Assembly: GCA_905207235.1 (NCBI GenBank)
Contig: CAJLKN010000006.1
Span: forward strand, 1 to 64,000
Length of the DNA: 64,000 bases
Direction: 5' to 3'
Source of the DNA: an uncultured Eubacteriales bacterium
GTDB taxonomy: Bacteria > Bacillota > Clostridia > Christensenellales > Borkfalkiaceae
Positions 15,481 through 24,467 of this stretch are shown here, piece after piece. The position numbers were made by a program, and so were the translations under genes. Within the stretch, counting starts at the first letter, position 1. Every line of letters starts with the position of its first letter. Under the pieces are notes generated by a model. It did no database searches and was not told the origin of the DNA. It saw only the letters and a program-made list of their open reading frames with translations.

Positions 15481-16104
15481 ATGTCCAGGGATTACACAAA
15501 TTACGACTATCTGTCTGTTTCGGTCAAGAGCGACCAGCTCGAGCGCATACTCACGTGCTATCGCGCTCTCGGCTGGCGTGAGGAAAAAATGGAGGACGAC
15601 AGGCAGTATTACAACATGAAATACGTCCGTCTGCGCCGTCCGCATAAAATAGAAAACAAGGACAGGTTGCAGTATCTTCAGGTGCGCATGGAGAGCGCTA
15701 TAAATTCTCTGTCGCGCATAAATTCCCGCAAGCATATGAAATCTCACGCATTCATCGCCGTTGCGACAATTATTTTTCTCGGGCTTGTCGCACTCGGACT
15801 GTGGCTTACGCTCGCTTTCGACCAACCAGTCTGGAGAATTTTCGGCTGGTGGGTGAGCGGAGCTTCCGCCGCGCTCATGGCGTGCGCAGTCATTCTTTTC
15901 GTGTTCATGCGCAAGCGCGAAAATACAGCTGCGGCAGACAAAATGAGCAAGAGCCTTTCGCTCATTCAGTCGCTCATTTGCGAAAGCGAGGAGCTTGTGC
16001 CCCGCTGCGCAAGCGATGTACCCGACGCCGTAAGCGACGACGCGGGCGAAGAAGCCGTGTTTACAGACGGCGAAGAGGGCGTAAAGGAGGCGGAAAATGG
16101 ATAA
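15481..16104 (+). CDS. Paralogue of the 6367-6903 membrane-anchored protein
   Basis: Unknown function. The 207-residue protein has the same build as the product of 6367-6903. It starts with a soluble N-terminal domain (NYDYLSVSVKSDQ, then CYRALGW), followed by a basic helical stretch with SINSLSRI, two membrane segments (about 82-140) and a long acidic tail. I start it at the ATG at 15481 (GAGG upstream); the frame extends further without support. Its stop overlaps the start of cardiolipin synthase by 8 bases, so it may act with that membrane enzyme. Confidence 0.72.
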   Translation: MSRDYTNYDYLSVSVKSDQLERILTCYRALGWREEKMEDDRQYYNMKYVRLRRPHKIENKDRLQYLQVRMESAINSLSRINSRKHMKSHAFIAVATIIFLGLVALGLWLTLAFDQPVWRIFGWWVSGASAALMACAVILFVFMRKRENTAAADKMSKSLSLIQSLICESEELVPRCASDVPDAVSDDAGEEAVFTDGEEGVKEAENG

Positions 16105-17683
16105 TCACAGGCTTTACCGCTCGCTCGAGGACAAATCCCGCCGTCGCCGTCAGCGCTTCACCGAGGACAAGGTGGTAAAAATCCGCACGGAGCACAACAA
16201 CGTCAGCATAGTCAAAACCATGCTCACGGCATTCATAGTGCTGCTGCAACTGGGCATAATAATAGGGCTCAGCACTCTGCCCGCGCTCGCGCTCAGGTGG
16301 TATCTGTTGTTCCTCATGGCAATAAGCGTCTTTACGGCGTTTTCCGTCCTTTCCTCGCACAGAAACAATCAGGCGAAAGCGGTGTGGGTGCTCTTCATTC
16401 TCGTTTTCTTCTTCTTCGGGTTTATCGTATATTTCATGTCGAACGACAAATATATGTACGCCCGCGCCCGCCGCAGACATGCAAAAATTTTCGAGCGCAG
16501 CAAGGCGTTCGTGCCGCAATATCAGCCCGTCAACGCGTCCGACGACGTTAGGCAGATGTGCTCCTATCTCAACCGCGCAGGCGGTTTTGCGCCATACACG
16601 AATACGGCTTTGCAGTATTTCCCTTCGGGCGCGCAGCTTTTTGACGACGTCATAGAAAGCCTTAAAACTGCCGAAAAATTTGTGTTCATAGAATATTACG
16701 CAATCGCGGACGGCGTTCTTCTCAACCGCATATGGGACGTGCTCGGCAAAAAGGCGGAGCAGGGCGTGGACGTGCGCATTATTTACGATGACGTCGGAAG
16801 CCGAGCTTTTTCTCACGCCGCGCGCAAACGCATGCGCGAAAGTGGAGCGCAGATAAAAGTGTTCAACAGGCTTTTATCCCGCTTTACCTTTGCATTAAAT
16901 TACCGCGATCACCGCAAAATAATAGTGATAGACGGTAAAATCGCTTACACGGGCGGCAGCAATATCGCCGACGAGTATATCAACGAAAAGCATATGCACG
17001 GCTACTGGAAGGATACGGGGCTGAGGCTGGAGGGAGAGGCGATAGACGCAATGACGCTGTTCTTTTTGAGACAGTGGGAGTTCATAACGAGAAAGCATTC
17101 GGACTATGCGCCTTTTTTCGGTCATTACAGACAGCAATACCGACCTTACACGGTCGTGCCCTATGTTGACGGACCCGAATACGGACCCGCAATATGCAAA
17201 AACGTGTTCGAAAGCGTAATATATTCCGCTAAAAAGCGGCTTTATATAATGACGCCCTATTTCATCCCCGATGACAGCATAATGCAGGCGCTTGTCAATA
17301 AAGCGCTTTCCGGGGTGGACGTGAGAATAATACTTCCGTCCGTTCCCGATAAATTGTACGTCTATCTCGTAACGCGCGACAATGCCGAAAAACTTATTAA
17401 ATACGGCGTCAAAATTTATTACCTGCGCGATTCTTTCGTGCACAGCAAACTCGTCCTCACCGAAAGCTGCGCCGTCGTGGGAACGGTAAATTTCGATATG
17501 CGCTCATTCTATCAGCAGTTCGAAAACGGTGTGCTTACAGACGATACTTCTGTGATATATGATATTCTTTCGGACTTCGAGCGCACGTTCGGCGATTGCG
17601 ACGCACCCGCAAAGGCGGGCAAAAACGGACTGTTGCGCACGATAGCGATTGCTCTTTTAAGGTTTGTTTCGCCGCTCATGTAA
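16097..17683 (+). CDS. cls: Cardiolipin synthase, phospholipase-D type
   Basis: It condenses two phosphatidylglycerols to cardiolipin at the membrane. The 528-residue protein has an N-terminal cytoplasmic basic stretch, membrane segments at about 38-60 and 95-115, and two PLD catalytic motifs: HRKIIVIDGKIAYTGG with GSN, and HSKLVLTESCAVVGTVNFD. AAAGGAGG lies 6 bases before the ATG, inside the end of the preceding gene. It is slightly longer than typical Cls proteins, mainly at the N-terminus. Confidence 0.93.
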   Translation: MDNHRLYRSLEDKSRRRRQRFTEDKVVKIRTEHNNVSIVKTMLTAFIVLLQLGIIIGLSTLPALALRWYLLFLMAISVFTAFSVLSSHRNNQAKAVWVLFILVFFFFGFIVYFMSNDKYMYARARRRHAKIFERSKAFVPQYQPVNASDDVRQMCSYLNRAGGFAPYTNTALQYFPSGAQLFDDVIESLKTAEKFVFIEYYAIADGVLLNRIWDVLGKKAEQGVDVRIIYDDVGSRAFSHAARKRMRESGAQIKVFNRLLSRFTFALNYRDHRKIIVIDGKIAYTGGSNIADEYINEKHMHGYWKDTGLRLEGEAIDAMTLFFLRQWEFITRKHSDYAPFFGHYRQQYRPYTVVPYVDGPEYGPAICKNVFESVIYSAKKRLYIMTPYFIPDDSIMQALVNKALSGVDVRIILPSVPDKLYVYLVTRDNAEKLIKYGVKIYYLRDSFVHSKLVLTESCAVVGTVNFDMRSFYQQFENGVLTDDTSVIYDILSDFERTFGDCDAPAKAGKNGLLRTIAIALLRFVSPLM

Positions 17684-17705
17684 ACGTGCGGCGTCAAGGA
17701 GTTTA

Positions 17706-18404
17706 ATGAACAAAATGACCCTCGGCTCGGCAAAAGCCGCTTTTATTAAATGGTTGCCGTTCGGCGCATGCGTTGTAATGGGCATAATAGCGGCTGTTTT
17801 TCATCCCGTTGTTTCGGAAGTTTACAGACCGCTCGTCTATCTTCAGATACCCGTCTGCGCGCTAATACCTCTCATTTTTCCCGCGCTCGAAAAATGGGCG
17901 CACGTCAAGGTGCCTTACTTTATAAACGCAACGATAGCCTTTCACATTATAATTTCCGTTGATCTCGGAACGGCGCTTGACGCCTACGGATACATCCCTT
18001 ATTACGATAAAATTTTACATGCGTTTTTTGGGCTCTGGTGCGCGCAGCTGATTTATTTTTTCATGCTTCGCTGGGGAGGCAAAAACCTGAGTAAAACGGG
18101 CATATGTGCGCTCGTAACGCTCTCCGTGCTCGGCGTCGCCGCCCTTTGGGAGGTCTTTGAATTCACCACCGACTGCATATTCGGCGGGGATGCGCAGCTG
18201 TGGAAATACCGCGTCGCAAACGGGCTCAATCCCATGACCGATACCATGATGGATATCGTCGTAACGCTCATAGGCATAGCTGTATTTTTAATAACGCTTT
18301 ATATCGATTGCAAAAAGGGCGGAAAAATTTACGGTTCGTCGCTCGGCAACGCGTCGGCGTTTGCGGAAGAAGGTTTTTCAGTTCATGGCGGAGAGGCGGA
18401 ATAA
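17706..18404 (+). CDS. DUF2238-type integral membrane protein
   Basis: Function unknown. The 232-residue protein has about six membrane segments and conserved motifs of this family: DKILHAFFG, LWEVFEFTTD, and a later DTMMDIV. The acidic and His residues within the membrane suggest a catalytic or metal role, which is inference. AAGGAG precedes the ATG at 17706, 22 bases after the cls stop, so it belongs to the same operon. Confidence 0.8.
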   Translation: MNKMTLGSAKAAFIKWLPFGACVVMGIIAAVFHPVVSEVYRPLVYLQIPVCALIPLIFPALEKWAHVKVPYFINATIAFHIIISVDLGTALDAYGYIPYYDKILHAFFGLWCAQLIYFFMLRWGGKNLSKTGICALVTLSVLGVAALWEVFEFTTDCIFGGDAQLWKYRVANGLNPMTDTMMDIVVTLIGIAVFLITLYIDCKKGGKIYGSSLGNASAFAEEGFSVHGGEAE

Positions 18405-18422
18405 GCCAAAATGTCATAAGGC

Positions 18423-18443
18423 AGGCAATCGCTTGCCTTTTTT
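18423..18443 (+). terminator. Terminator after the cls operon
   Basis: AGGCAA / TTGCCT with loop TCGC is followed by TTTTTG. Confidence 0.75.
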
Positions 18444-18507
18444 GTCGCCGTATGGTAATATTTACAAGCATCAGCTTATTATTAATAGTAAATGTGAGGT
18501 GCCGACA

Positions 18508-19485
18508 ATGGACGAAGACAAAATGCCCGAAAATGAGAATACAGAAAATTGCCCTGCGTCAGAGCGCAAAGATGAGCAGGTGTCTTTGGAATATAAAGAT
18601 AAGCGCGAAGTCTGCAAGGGCGGGCTTCTGGGCGTCTTCATAGGGCTCGCCGTCATTGTGCCGGGGGTAAGCGGCTCTGCCGTTGCAATAATTTTCAGAT
18701 TGTACGAAAAACTTCTGTACGCTTTCGGAAATATCTTAAAAGAGTTCAAAAGGTGCGCAAAATTCCTTGTGCCCATAATTATAGGCGCGGTTATAGGTCT
18801 CGTCGTCGGCTTTCTCGGCGTGCAGTACCTTATGGAGCTCATTCCCTTTGCAATAGTCGCGCTGTTTGCAGGTTTAATGCTCGGGGCGTTCCCCGCCGTA
18901 ACCGACCAGTTCAAAGGCGAAAAAATAACCCTTCCCAGAGCATTGCTCTTTCTCGCGGGGCTTGCGCTTCCGATAATTCTTTCTGTGGTGTCTTGCAACA
19001 TCGCCACGGGCGAACAGGTGCTTGAAAACGCGCAGTTCTATCATTATTTACTCTTTGTATTAATAGGTTACGTCATAGCGATAACCCAGTTGGTGCCGGG
19101 ATTGAGCGCAACAGCCGTCCTCATGATGCTCGGCTATTTCACGCCGCTGCTCAACTCTGTTTCCGTATCCTACTGGGGCGAAAATCCTCAGATTTTCATC
19201 GTCTATGCCTGCCTTGCCGTCGGGTTCATTCTCGGACTGTTGACCGTATCAAAGGGTATGAGCAAGCTCATAGAAAAGCGCCGCGCGGCAACCTTTTTTA
19301 CAGTTGCGGGACTTTCGCTCGGTTCTGTGGTAACGATGTTCTACAATTCCGAAGTAAACGCCGTCTATGCGGGCTGGAATACTACATTTATGTGGTGGGA
19401 ACTCGTCTTAGGCATAGCGCTTTTTGTTGCGGGCGTATGCGCGGCATATTTCTTTGTGCGTTACGAGCGCAGACACGGAATTTAA
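18508..19485 (+). CDS. DUF368 membrane protein, probable undecaprenyl-phosphate translocase (PopT family)
   Basis: DUF368 proteins of the PopT type return undecaprenyl phosphate across the membrane for cell-wall synthesis. The 325-residue protein has an acidic cytoplasmic N-terminus of about 45 residues, then eight to nine membrane segments. It shows the twin family motifs VIVPGVSGSAVAI and LVPGLSATAVLMMLG, which face each other as inverted repeats. GAGGTG lies 8 bases before the ATG at 18508. It stands alone behind a terminator; a weak TTTACA element near 18460 is the only promoter candidate. It may function with the neighbouring lipid enzyme Cls. Confidence 0.88.
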   Translation: MDEDKMPENENTENCPASERKDEQVSLEYKDKREVCKGGLLGVFIGLAVIVPGVSGSAVAIIFRLYEKLLYAFGNILKEFKRCAKFLVPIIIGAVIGLVVGFLGVQYLMELIPFAIVALFAGLMLGAFPAVTDQFKGEKITLPRALLFLAGLALPIILSVVSCNIATGEQVLENAQFYHYLLFVLIGYVIAITQLVPGLSATAVLMMLGYFTPLLNSVSVSYWGENPQIFIVYACLAVGFILGLLTVSKGMSKLIEKRRAATFFTVAGLSLGSVVTMFYNSEVNAVYAGWNTTFMWWELVLGIALFVAGVCAAYFFVRYERRHGI

Positions 19486-19492
19486 AATTAGC

Positions 19493-19526
19493 GCGCAGGA
19501 GGGTAATACCGCCTGCGCTGTATTTT
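19493..19526 (+). terminator. Terminator of the DUF368 gene
   Basis: GCGCAGG / CCTGCGC is followed by a T-rich run. Confidence 0.75.
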
Positions 19527-19557
19527 TATTAATAAGTGCAACATTTTTTCAAATGAG

Positions 19558-19586
19558 TTGACAACGCCATCAAGGTTTGTTAGAAT
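19558..19586 (+). promoter_or_regulatory. tRNA-Ser promoter
   Basis: TTGACA (19558-19563), 17 bases, TAGAAT (19581-19586). Confidence 0.75.
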
Positions 19587-19631
19587 AATATAGCTTTGTT
19601 GGGGCTAATATAGCCCTGCGGGCAAAACAAT

Positions 19632-19719
19632 GGAAGGTTGGCTGAGTGGTCGATGGCGGCGGTCTTGAAAACCGTTGAAGTGAGAGCTTCCGGGGGTTCG
19701 AATCCCTCACCTTCCGCCA
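19632..19719 (+). tRNA. tRNA-Ser (TGA)
   Basis: An 88-base class II tRNA with acceptor GGAAGGT/ACCTTCC, long variable arm, anticodon loop CTTGAAA, discriminator G and encoded CCA. Confidence 0.96.
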
Positions 19720-19758
19720 AAAACATAGCACAGAAAAAATTCTGTGCTATGTTTTTTA
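19720..19758 (+). terminator. tRNA-Ser terminator
   Basis: AAACATAGCACAGAA / TTCTGTGCTATGTTT ends in a T-run. Confidence 0.9.
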
Positions 19759-19769
19759 TATACGAAAAT

Positions 19770-19924
19770 ACAGGAGTTGAGGGGAGGGAAGCCGGCACAA
19801 TCCATCGCCGACTAAACAGCGGACACCCGCTGTTTTCCGTGCTCCGTGCTTAAACGGAAACTCCTGTTGTGTGCCCCATACGCGAACTTATACGAACTCT
19901 CAAACGGAGTTCGTATTATTTTTT
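19770..19924 (+). ncRNA. Candidate structured RNA with pseudoknot, ending in a terminator
   Basis: No ORF is visible. ACAGGAGTT (19770-19778) is complementary to AACTCCTGT (19859-19867), and GGCACA (19794-19799) to TGTGCC (19870-19875). The two pairings cross, giving a pseudoknot. Between them lie two hairpins: AAACAGCGG/CCGCTGTTT (19814-19835) and TCCGT/ACGGA (19836-19858). The hairpin ATACGAACTC/GAGTTCGTAT (19890-19915) with a T-run follows as a terminator. No promoter is evident, so it may be read through from tRNA-Ser. No known RNA family is recognised. Confidence 0.35.
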
Positions 19925-20022
19925 AGCGAGATTTCTTCGGGATGTTCGTCCGATTAGAATAGTCTCTATGAATTTTCTTTTTTGGCTGTATACGAGAATA
20001 TTATGCAAGAGTACTTTTTTAC

Positions 20023-20050
20023 TTGCTAAAATATCAAAAAAAATTATAAT
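20023..20050 (+). promoter_or_regulatory. Promoter of the transglutaminase-like gene
   Basis: TTGCTA (20023-20028), 16 bases, TATAAT (20045-20050). Confidence 0.6.
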
Positions 20051-20080
20051 AAAAGTGCCATGGCGCAAAGGAGGGATAGA

Positions 20081-20635
20081 ATGAAATCACTGAACGATGT
20101 ATTGCGGCTTCCTGCCGACGAATTTTTTGGATATGTCCGCGATATAAATTACGGATATATGGATGTTGAGGGTGTCATTCACCGTATCTCTCCTGCGGAC
20201 AATTGTGCTGATCAAAACGGGGCACCATACTGCTTTTCCTCCCCAGAACAGGTCGTGTGCAACAACTGCGGTTGGTGTTGGGAAATAGCGGAGCTTATCC
20301 GCCTTTGGTGCGAAAGAAACGGTATAGAATATAAATGCGTTTTCCTTGAATACCGCTCCCCTGAACTGCATCGCACGCATACACAGGTTTTTGCAAAATG
20401 GAAAGGAAAGTGGTGTGAAGCACCAGACAATACTTCTCCCGTAACCTTTGGAGAAAACGGTTACGACAGCGCAGAGGCTTGCATCTCTGCCTTTACTGAC
20501 CTCTTTCGTGCTTATCTGAAACATGAGCTTGGTGAAAAATATGATGAAAGCCATCTGCTCGTGAAAGAATTTCGTAATACTGTAGCTCCGGGGCTGACAG
20601 ATGAAGAATATCTCTCCATCGCGCGCAGCAATTAG
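20081..20635 (+). CDS. Transglutaminase-like cysteine-protease-fold protein
   Basis: Possibly a peptidase or acyl-transfer enzyme. The 184-residue cytosolic protein shows the triad layout of the transglutaminase fold: CNNCGWCWEIAELIRLWC near residue 65, then a His in THTQVFAKW, then an Asp in APDN. Several Cys residues cluster round the first motif, so a metal site is an alternative. AAGGAGGG precedes the ATG at 20081. Codon use looks less GC-rich than in neighbours, and it lies in a patch directly after tRNA-Ser, so it may be acquired. Confidence 0.65.
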   Translation: MKSLNDVLRLPADEFFGYVRDINYGYMDVEGVIHRISPADNCADQNGAPYCFSSPEQVVCNNCGWCWEIAELIRLWCERNGIEYKCVFLEYRSPELHRTHTQVFAKWKGKWCEAPDNTSPVTFGENGYDSAEACISAFTDLFRAYLKHELGEKYDESHLLVKEFRNTVAPGLTDEEYLSIARSN

Positions 20636-21075
20636 GTTTCCTTAAATTGTCCCTGATTGTAGATATGTTATCTTAATTCTTTTGGTAGGATGCAAGAAGA
20701 TGAATTTATTTTTCAATAGAACAACAGACAGTGGAACAACAAATATTTAGCAAATAAGGAAGGGTAGCTTTTTTATCTGCTAAAGCCAATAAAAATGCAG
20801 ACGGCTTAAGCCGCCTGCATTTTTATATCTTTTAAAAGGCAATAGAGAGGCAATAGTATAAGCGCTACTTCGAAACTGCCGCTTAAATTAAAAGACCGCT
20901 GTCGTCCTTTTTGCAGGTCAATAGCGAAATTGCCTTCGTCCGTTAAAAAAATAATAATTAACCGTAAAAATATCGCGCTTAAATCTGTTACAACTTAAAA
21001 TATTCGGTTTATATTTTTAATATATGTACATGTGAGGCGCAATCATAACGTGCTTGCGCCGTGTGAGAGGAGCAA
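20636..21075. other. Intergenic gap of 440 bases
   Basis: It holds one terminator (20791-20824) and a hairpin GGCGCAA / TTGCGCC (21036-21060) just before the next gene's ribosome-binding site. No convincing promoter or ORF is seen; the sequence is A/T-rich. Confidence 0.6.
20791..20824 (+). terminator. Terminator of the transglutaminase-like gene
   Basis: AAAAATGCAG and CTGCATTTTT enclose CGGCTTAAGCCG with one mismatch. Confidence 0.75.
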
Positions 21076-21921
21076 ATGAAAACCATAAAAAACCAAAGAT
21101 TTGGCGAGGAGCGCGCGCTTTATAATTCGCACGATCTCTGCCTTGAAAATTGTAAATTCGACGGCGAAGAAGACGGCGAGTCGGCGCTCAAAGAATGTAA
21201 AAATATAGTCGTCAAGGACTGCTACATGAACCTTAGATATCCCTTCTGGCATATCGACGGGCTGAAAATTTCTGGCGGCGAACTTACAACAAATTGTCGC
21301 GCGGCGCTGTGGTACGATAAAAACGTCGATATTACCGACAGCCGCATGGACGGAATAAAAGCTCTGCGCGAATGCAGGGATATTTACCTTCGCTCGGATA
21401 CAGTCAATTCTCCCGAATTCTGTTGGCGCAGCAGAAATATAAATATAGAGGATACCGAGGTAAACTCGGAATACGGCTTTTTCGAGTGCCGCAACCTCAC
21501 CGCAAAGGGATTGAAATTCAGCGGAAAATATTCCTTTCAATATACTCGCAATTTACATATTTCCCATTCTTCGCTCGACACAAAGGACGCTTTCTGGCAC
21601 GCTAAGAACGTTACCGTTACTGACAGCGTCGTGGCGGGAGAGTACCTCGGCTGGTATTCGGACGGGCTTACTTTCATCAACTGCCACATAAAGGGCACGC
21701 AGCCCCTTTGTTACTGCAAAAATCTTAAACTGATAAACTGCACTATGGAAAATTGCGACCTCGCCTTTGAGTACAGCGATGTCCGCGCCGACGTCAAGGG
21801 CGAAATTTTATCCGTCAAAAATCCCAGAAAGGGCGTTATCGAAGCGGACCGCATAGGTCAGATTATCCGCACCGACGACAGCATTTATCCCGTAAAGGCA
21901 AAAATTCTGTGCCGTAAATGA
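21076..21921 (+). CDS. DUF3737 right-handed beta-helix protein
   Basis: A probable cytosolic protein of 281 residues without a signal peptide. It is built of about ten short repeats of roughly 20 residues of the type CKNIVVKDCYMN or SRNINIEDTEV, as in parallel beta-helix folds. DUF3737 proteins are widespread in gut Firmicutes and have no established role. AGAGGAG precedes the ATG. Confidence 0.85.
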   Translation: MKTIKNQRFGEERALYNSHDLCLENCKFDGEEDGESALKECKNIVVKDCYMNLRYPFWHIDGLKISGGELTTNCRAALWYDKNVDITDSRMDGIKALRECRDIYLRSDTVNSPEFCWRSRNINIEDTEVNSEYGFFECRNLTAKGLKFSGKYSFQYTRNLHISHSSLDTKDAFWHAKNVTVTDSVVAGEYLGWYSDGLTFINCHIKGTQPLCYCKNLKLINCTMENCDLAFEYSDVRADVKGEILSVKNPRKGVIEADRIGQIIRTDDSIYPVKAKILCRK

Positions 21922-22060
21922 GGGTGTAAATTTTTATAGTTTTGCTTATTTTTTGCGGTCAAAAAGTGCTGATTGCAAAAAAAATATAAAAAAATTAAAA
22001 AAAAGTGCTTCAAAACACTTACGAAAAAAATTTTAATCTGTTAAAATGCATATTGCTGTA

Positions 22061-22096
22061 GCCTGTGAGCGAGGGCGTCGCTCACAGGCTTTTTTC
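22061..22096 (+). terminator. Strong terminator between DUF3737 and MATE genes
   Basis: GCCTGTGAGCGA / TCGCTCACAGGC is followed by TTTTTT. It ends 49 bases before the MATE start and 140 bases after the DUF3737 stop, so it may be an attenuator in a MATE leader rather than a simple terminator. Confidence 0.85.
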
Positions 22097-22144
22097 GTGT
22101 TTTAATCTGCAAACGGCAGAAATTTTTTGGTTAAAGGAGAGAAT

Positions 22145-23593
22145 ATGGAACATTCGGAAAATTCTTATTTCGGACGCGAAAGACTGGGCAAACTCATGCT
22201 CAAGTTTTCTGTGCCCTGCATACTTTCGCTGCTTGTCGCATCGCTTTACAACCTTGTGGACCAGATTTTCATCGGCAACGGCATAAACTACCTTGCCAAC
22301 GGCGCTACGAACGTAGTGTTCCCCATAACGGTAATAGCGCTCGCGTTTGCGCTGCTGATAGGCGACGGCTGTGCGGCTTTTTTAAGCCTTTGTCAGGGCA
22401 GGGGCGATAAAGAGGGGGCGCACCGCTCTGTCGCTAACGCAATTTCGGCTACCATTATAATAAGCATAGTTATAACCGTGCTTTTCGTGTTCATAAAAGA
22501 GCCCGTCCTCTGGGCGTTCGGCGCAACGCAGGGCAATATAGGGTATGCAAGGGATTATTTCGATTATATTCTTATAGGTCTGCCTTTTTATATCTTTGCG
22601 AACGCAATGAACTCTGTTATAAGGGCTGACGGCAGTCCCGCATTTGCGCTTATAACAATTTCTGTCGGCTGCGTTATGAATATAATTCTCGACCCGATAG
22701 CAATCTTTGTGCTTCATTGGGGAGTAGTGGGTGCCGCCCTCGCAACTGTCGCGGGACAGATCGTTTCCGCAGTGCTCGCCGTCATATATCTTTTCAGAAC
22801 GCGCACGTTCAAATTAAAGGCTTCGAGCTTCCGCCCTCAGTTTAAGTTGCTTTTAAAGGTTTGCACGCTCGGCATAAGCAGTTTTTTAACGCAGCTTTCC
22901 ATAGTTGTAATAATGGCTTGCATGAACAACACGCTCATAATTTACGGCGCACAGACAGAATACGGCGAAGATATCCCCCTTACCGTGCTCGGCATAGTAA
23001 TGAAGGTGTTCCAGATAGTAATAGCTTTCGTCGTGGGCATAGCCGCGGGCGCGCAGCCTATAATAGGTTATAACTACGGCGCGGGCAACATCGACAGGGT
23101 TAAAAAACTTTATAAAATAATGTTTGTCGCCGAAGCAATAATTGGCGTCATCGCGTTTATTTGCTTTGAGTGTTTCCCCGTTCCCATAATAAAGATATTC
23201 GGCAGCGGCGACGAGCTCTATCTCAAATTTGCCGCGCTCGCTTTCCGCATATATCTCGGCACGATAATTTTATGCTGCATACAGAAAGCTACGAGCATTT
23301 TCCTTCAGGCTCTCGGCAAGCCCGTGCTGTCAATGGCGCTTTCTCTTCTGAGAGATTTTGTATTAAGCGTCCCTCTCGTATTGCTTCTTCCCCTCGGAAT
23401 GGGGCTGGACGGCGCGCTCCTGTCCGCACCCATCGCCGATGCGGTTTCGTTTGTCGTCGGCATGGTCATCATCTGGTTTACTCTGTTTTCGCGCAGAAGC
23501 GCAGTCAGAGCGGCTGAAACCTGCCCCGAAGAAGGCGACGCCGTCTGCTGCGCCGAAGACGGCTCTTCGCAGGAAGAAAGCGCAGAAAAATAA
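22145..23593 (+). CDS. MATE-family efflux transporter
   Basis: An ion-coupled exporter of drugs or metabolites in the cytoplasmic membrane. The 482-residue protein has twelve predicted membrane segments in two related halves and the typical start SVPCILSLLVASLYNLVDQI. A long acidic Cys-containing tail follows the last segment. AAAGGAGAG precedes the ATG at 22145. It is alone on its transcript. Confidence 0.9.
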   Translation: MEHSENSYFGRERLGKLMLKFSVPCILSLLVASLYNLVDQIFIGNGINYLANGATNVVFPITVIALAFALLIGDGCAAFLSLCQGRGDKEGAHRSVANAISATIIISIVITVLFVFIKEPVLWAFGATQGNIGYARDYFDYILIGLPFYIFANAMNSVIRADGSPAFALITISVGCVMNIILDPIAIFVLHWGVVGAALATVAGQIVSAVLAVIYLFRTRTFKLKASSFRPQFKLLLKVCTLGISSFLTQLSIVVIMACMNNTLIIYGAQTEYGEDIPLTVLGIVMKVFQIVIAFVVGIAAGAQPIIGYNYGAGNIDRVKKLYKIMFVAEAIIGVIAFICFECFPVPIIKIFGSGDELYLKFAALAFRIYLGTIILCCIQKATSIFLQALGKPVLSMALSLLRDFVLSVPLVLLLPLGMGLDGALLSAPIADAVSFVVGMVIIWFTLFSRRSAVRAAETCPEEGDAVCCAEDGSSQEESAEK

Positions 23594-23615
23594 AATATTT
23601 TTGCTTAATTAGTTT

Positions 23616-23648
23616 ACGCGCGCGGGTTTAAAACCCGCGCGCGTTTTT
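23616..23648 (+). terminator. MATE gene terminator
   Basis: ACGCGCGCGGGTT / AACCCGCGCGCGT is followed by TTTT. Confidence 0.9.
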
Positions 23649-23682
23649 ATGCGTCAGATTGAACATTTTTGTATTAAAATTG

Positions 23683-23711
23683 TTGAAATAATCGTTTTTC
23701 TGTGCTAAAAT
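23683..23711 (+). promoter_or_regulatory. Promoter of the secreted-repeat protein
   Basis: TTGAAA (23683-23688), 17 bases, TAAAAT (23706-23711) with an extended TGC before the -10. Confidence 0.65.
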
Positions 23712-23735
23712 TAAACAAAAAAAGGGGGTAAGGCG

Positions 23736-24434
23736 TTGCGTAAAGCTCTTGTCGCGTTCGCGGCTGCGGTCGTTTCGGCGGCGGCAGTATCTTTTGCCGC
23801 GGCACAGTGGATAATACCCGTCGTTGACGTCGTGGGTTTCGAATATAACGGCGGCGAATATATAAACGTTTCGTTCGATATAAACAATTCCGCCGACGGG
23901 TACAGCGATTTAAATGTCGCGGACGAAAAAGTATCGCAAAGCCTTGCTCAAAGTTATGTCCCCGATGTGGGCGTTTGCTCGGCTTACGACTTCGACGCGC
24001 GCTGCCGGTACGCCTTCGACGGGTGGTACACAAGCCCCGACGGAGGTCAGAAAATAGGCGAAGACTGTACGCTGTTGCAGGCGGCGGATGTGGCGGACAG
24101 CGTTACTCTTTATGCTCATTGGATAAGTAAATGCCGCCTGGATATCACAATAAACGACAGCTGTTTTTCGCAGGTTGACGGCAGTTGCACGCTTTTTTGG
24201 TACGATGAAAACGGCTCTGAGGCTAGCACCGTATGCAATTCTTCGCAGACGGGAACTTTCAATTTTACCTTTTACATCAATCCCTCTCAGGAGTGGAAGA
24301 TAGTCTCTTCCACATTGTCGGGCGAAAAAGTGCTTTCGGGCGTAAGGACGGAATACGGCAAGTCTTACAGCTTTGAAATAAAGGTATATGTTACGGGGCT
24401 GATATCCGTTCCGTCATCGCTCACCGCGGCATAA
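23736..24434 (+). CDS. Secreted protein with a Listeria-Bacteroides (Flg_new) repeat
   Basis: An exported protein of 232 residues, role unknown. It starts with TTG behind a GGGGG-type ribosome-binding site, since no ATG fits. A signal sequence (about 1-23, ALVAFAAAVVSAAAVSFAAA) is followed by a module with YAFDGWYTSPDGG...LYAHW at about 88-128, the classic cell-surface repeat. Several Cys residues may form disulfides. There is no sortase or lipid anchor. Confidence 0.7.
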   Translation: MRKALVAFAAAVVSAAAVSFAAAQWIIPVVDVVGFEYNGGEYINVSFDINNSADGYSDLNVADEKVSQSLAQSYVPDVGVCSAYDFDARCRYAFDGWYTSPDGGQKIGEDCTLLQAADVADSVTLYAHWISKCRLDITINDSCFSQVDGSCTLFWYDENGSEASTVCNSSQTGTFNFTFYINPSQEWKIVSSTLSGEKVLSGVRTEYGKSYSFEIKVYVTGLISVPSSLTAA

Positions 24435-24467
24435 TATTGTCTGCAAAATCAAATATTTTTATCGTTT

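Noticed and set aside
20700..20750. 16-codon ORF after the transglutaminase-like gene
   Set aside because: No ribosome-binding site or promoter; length is within chance.
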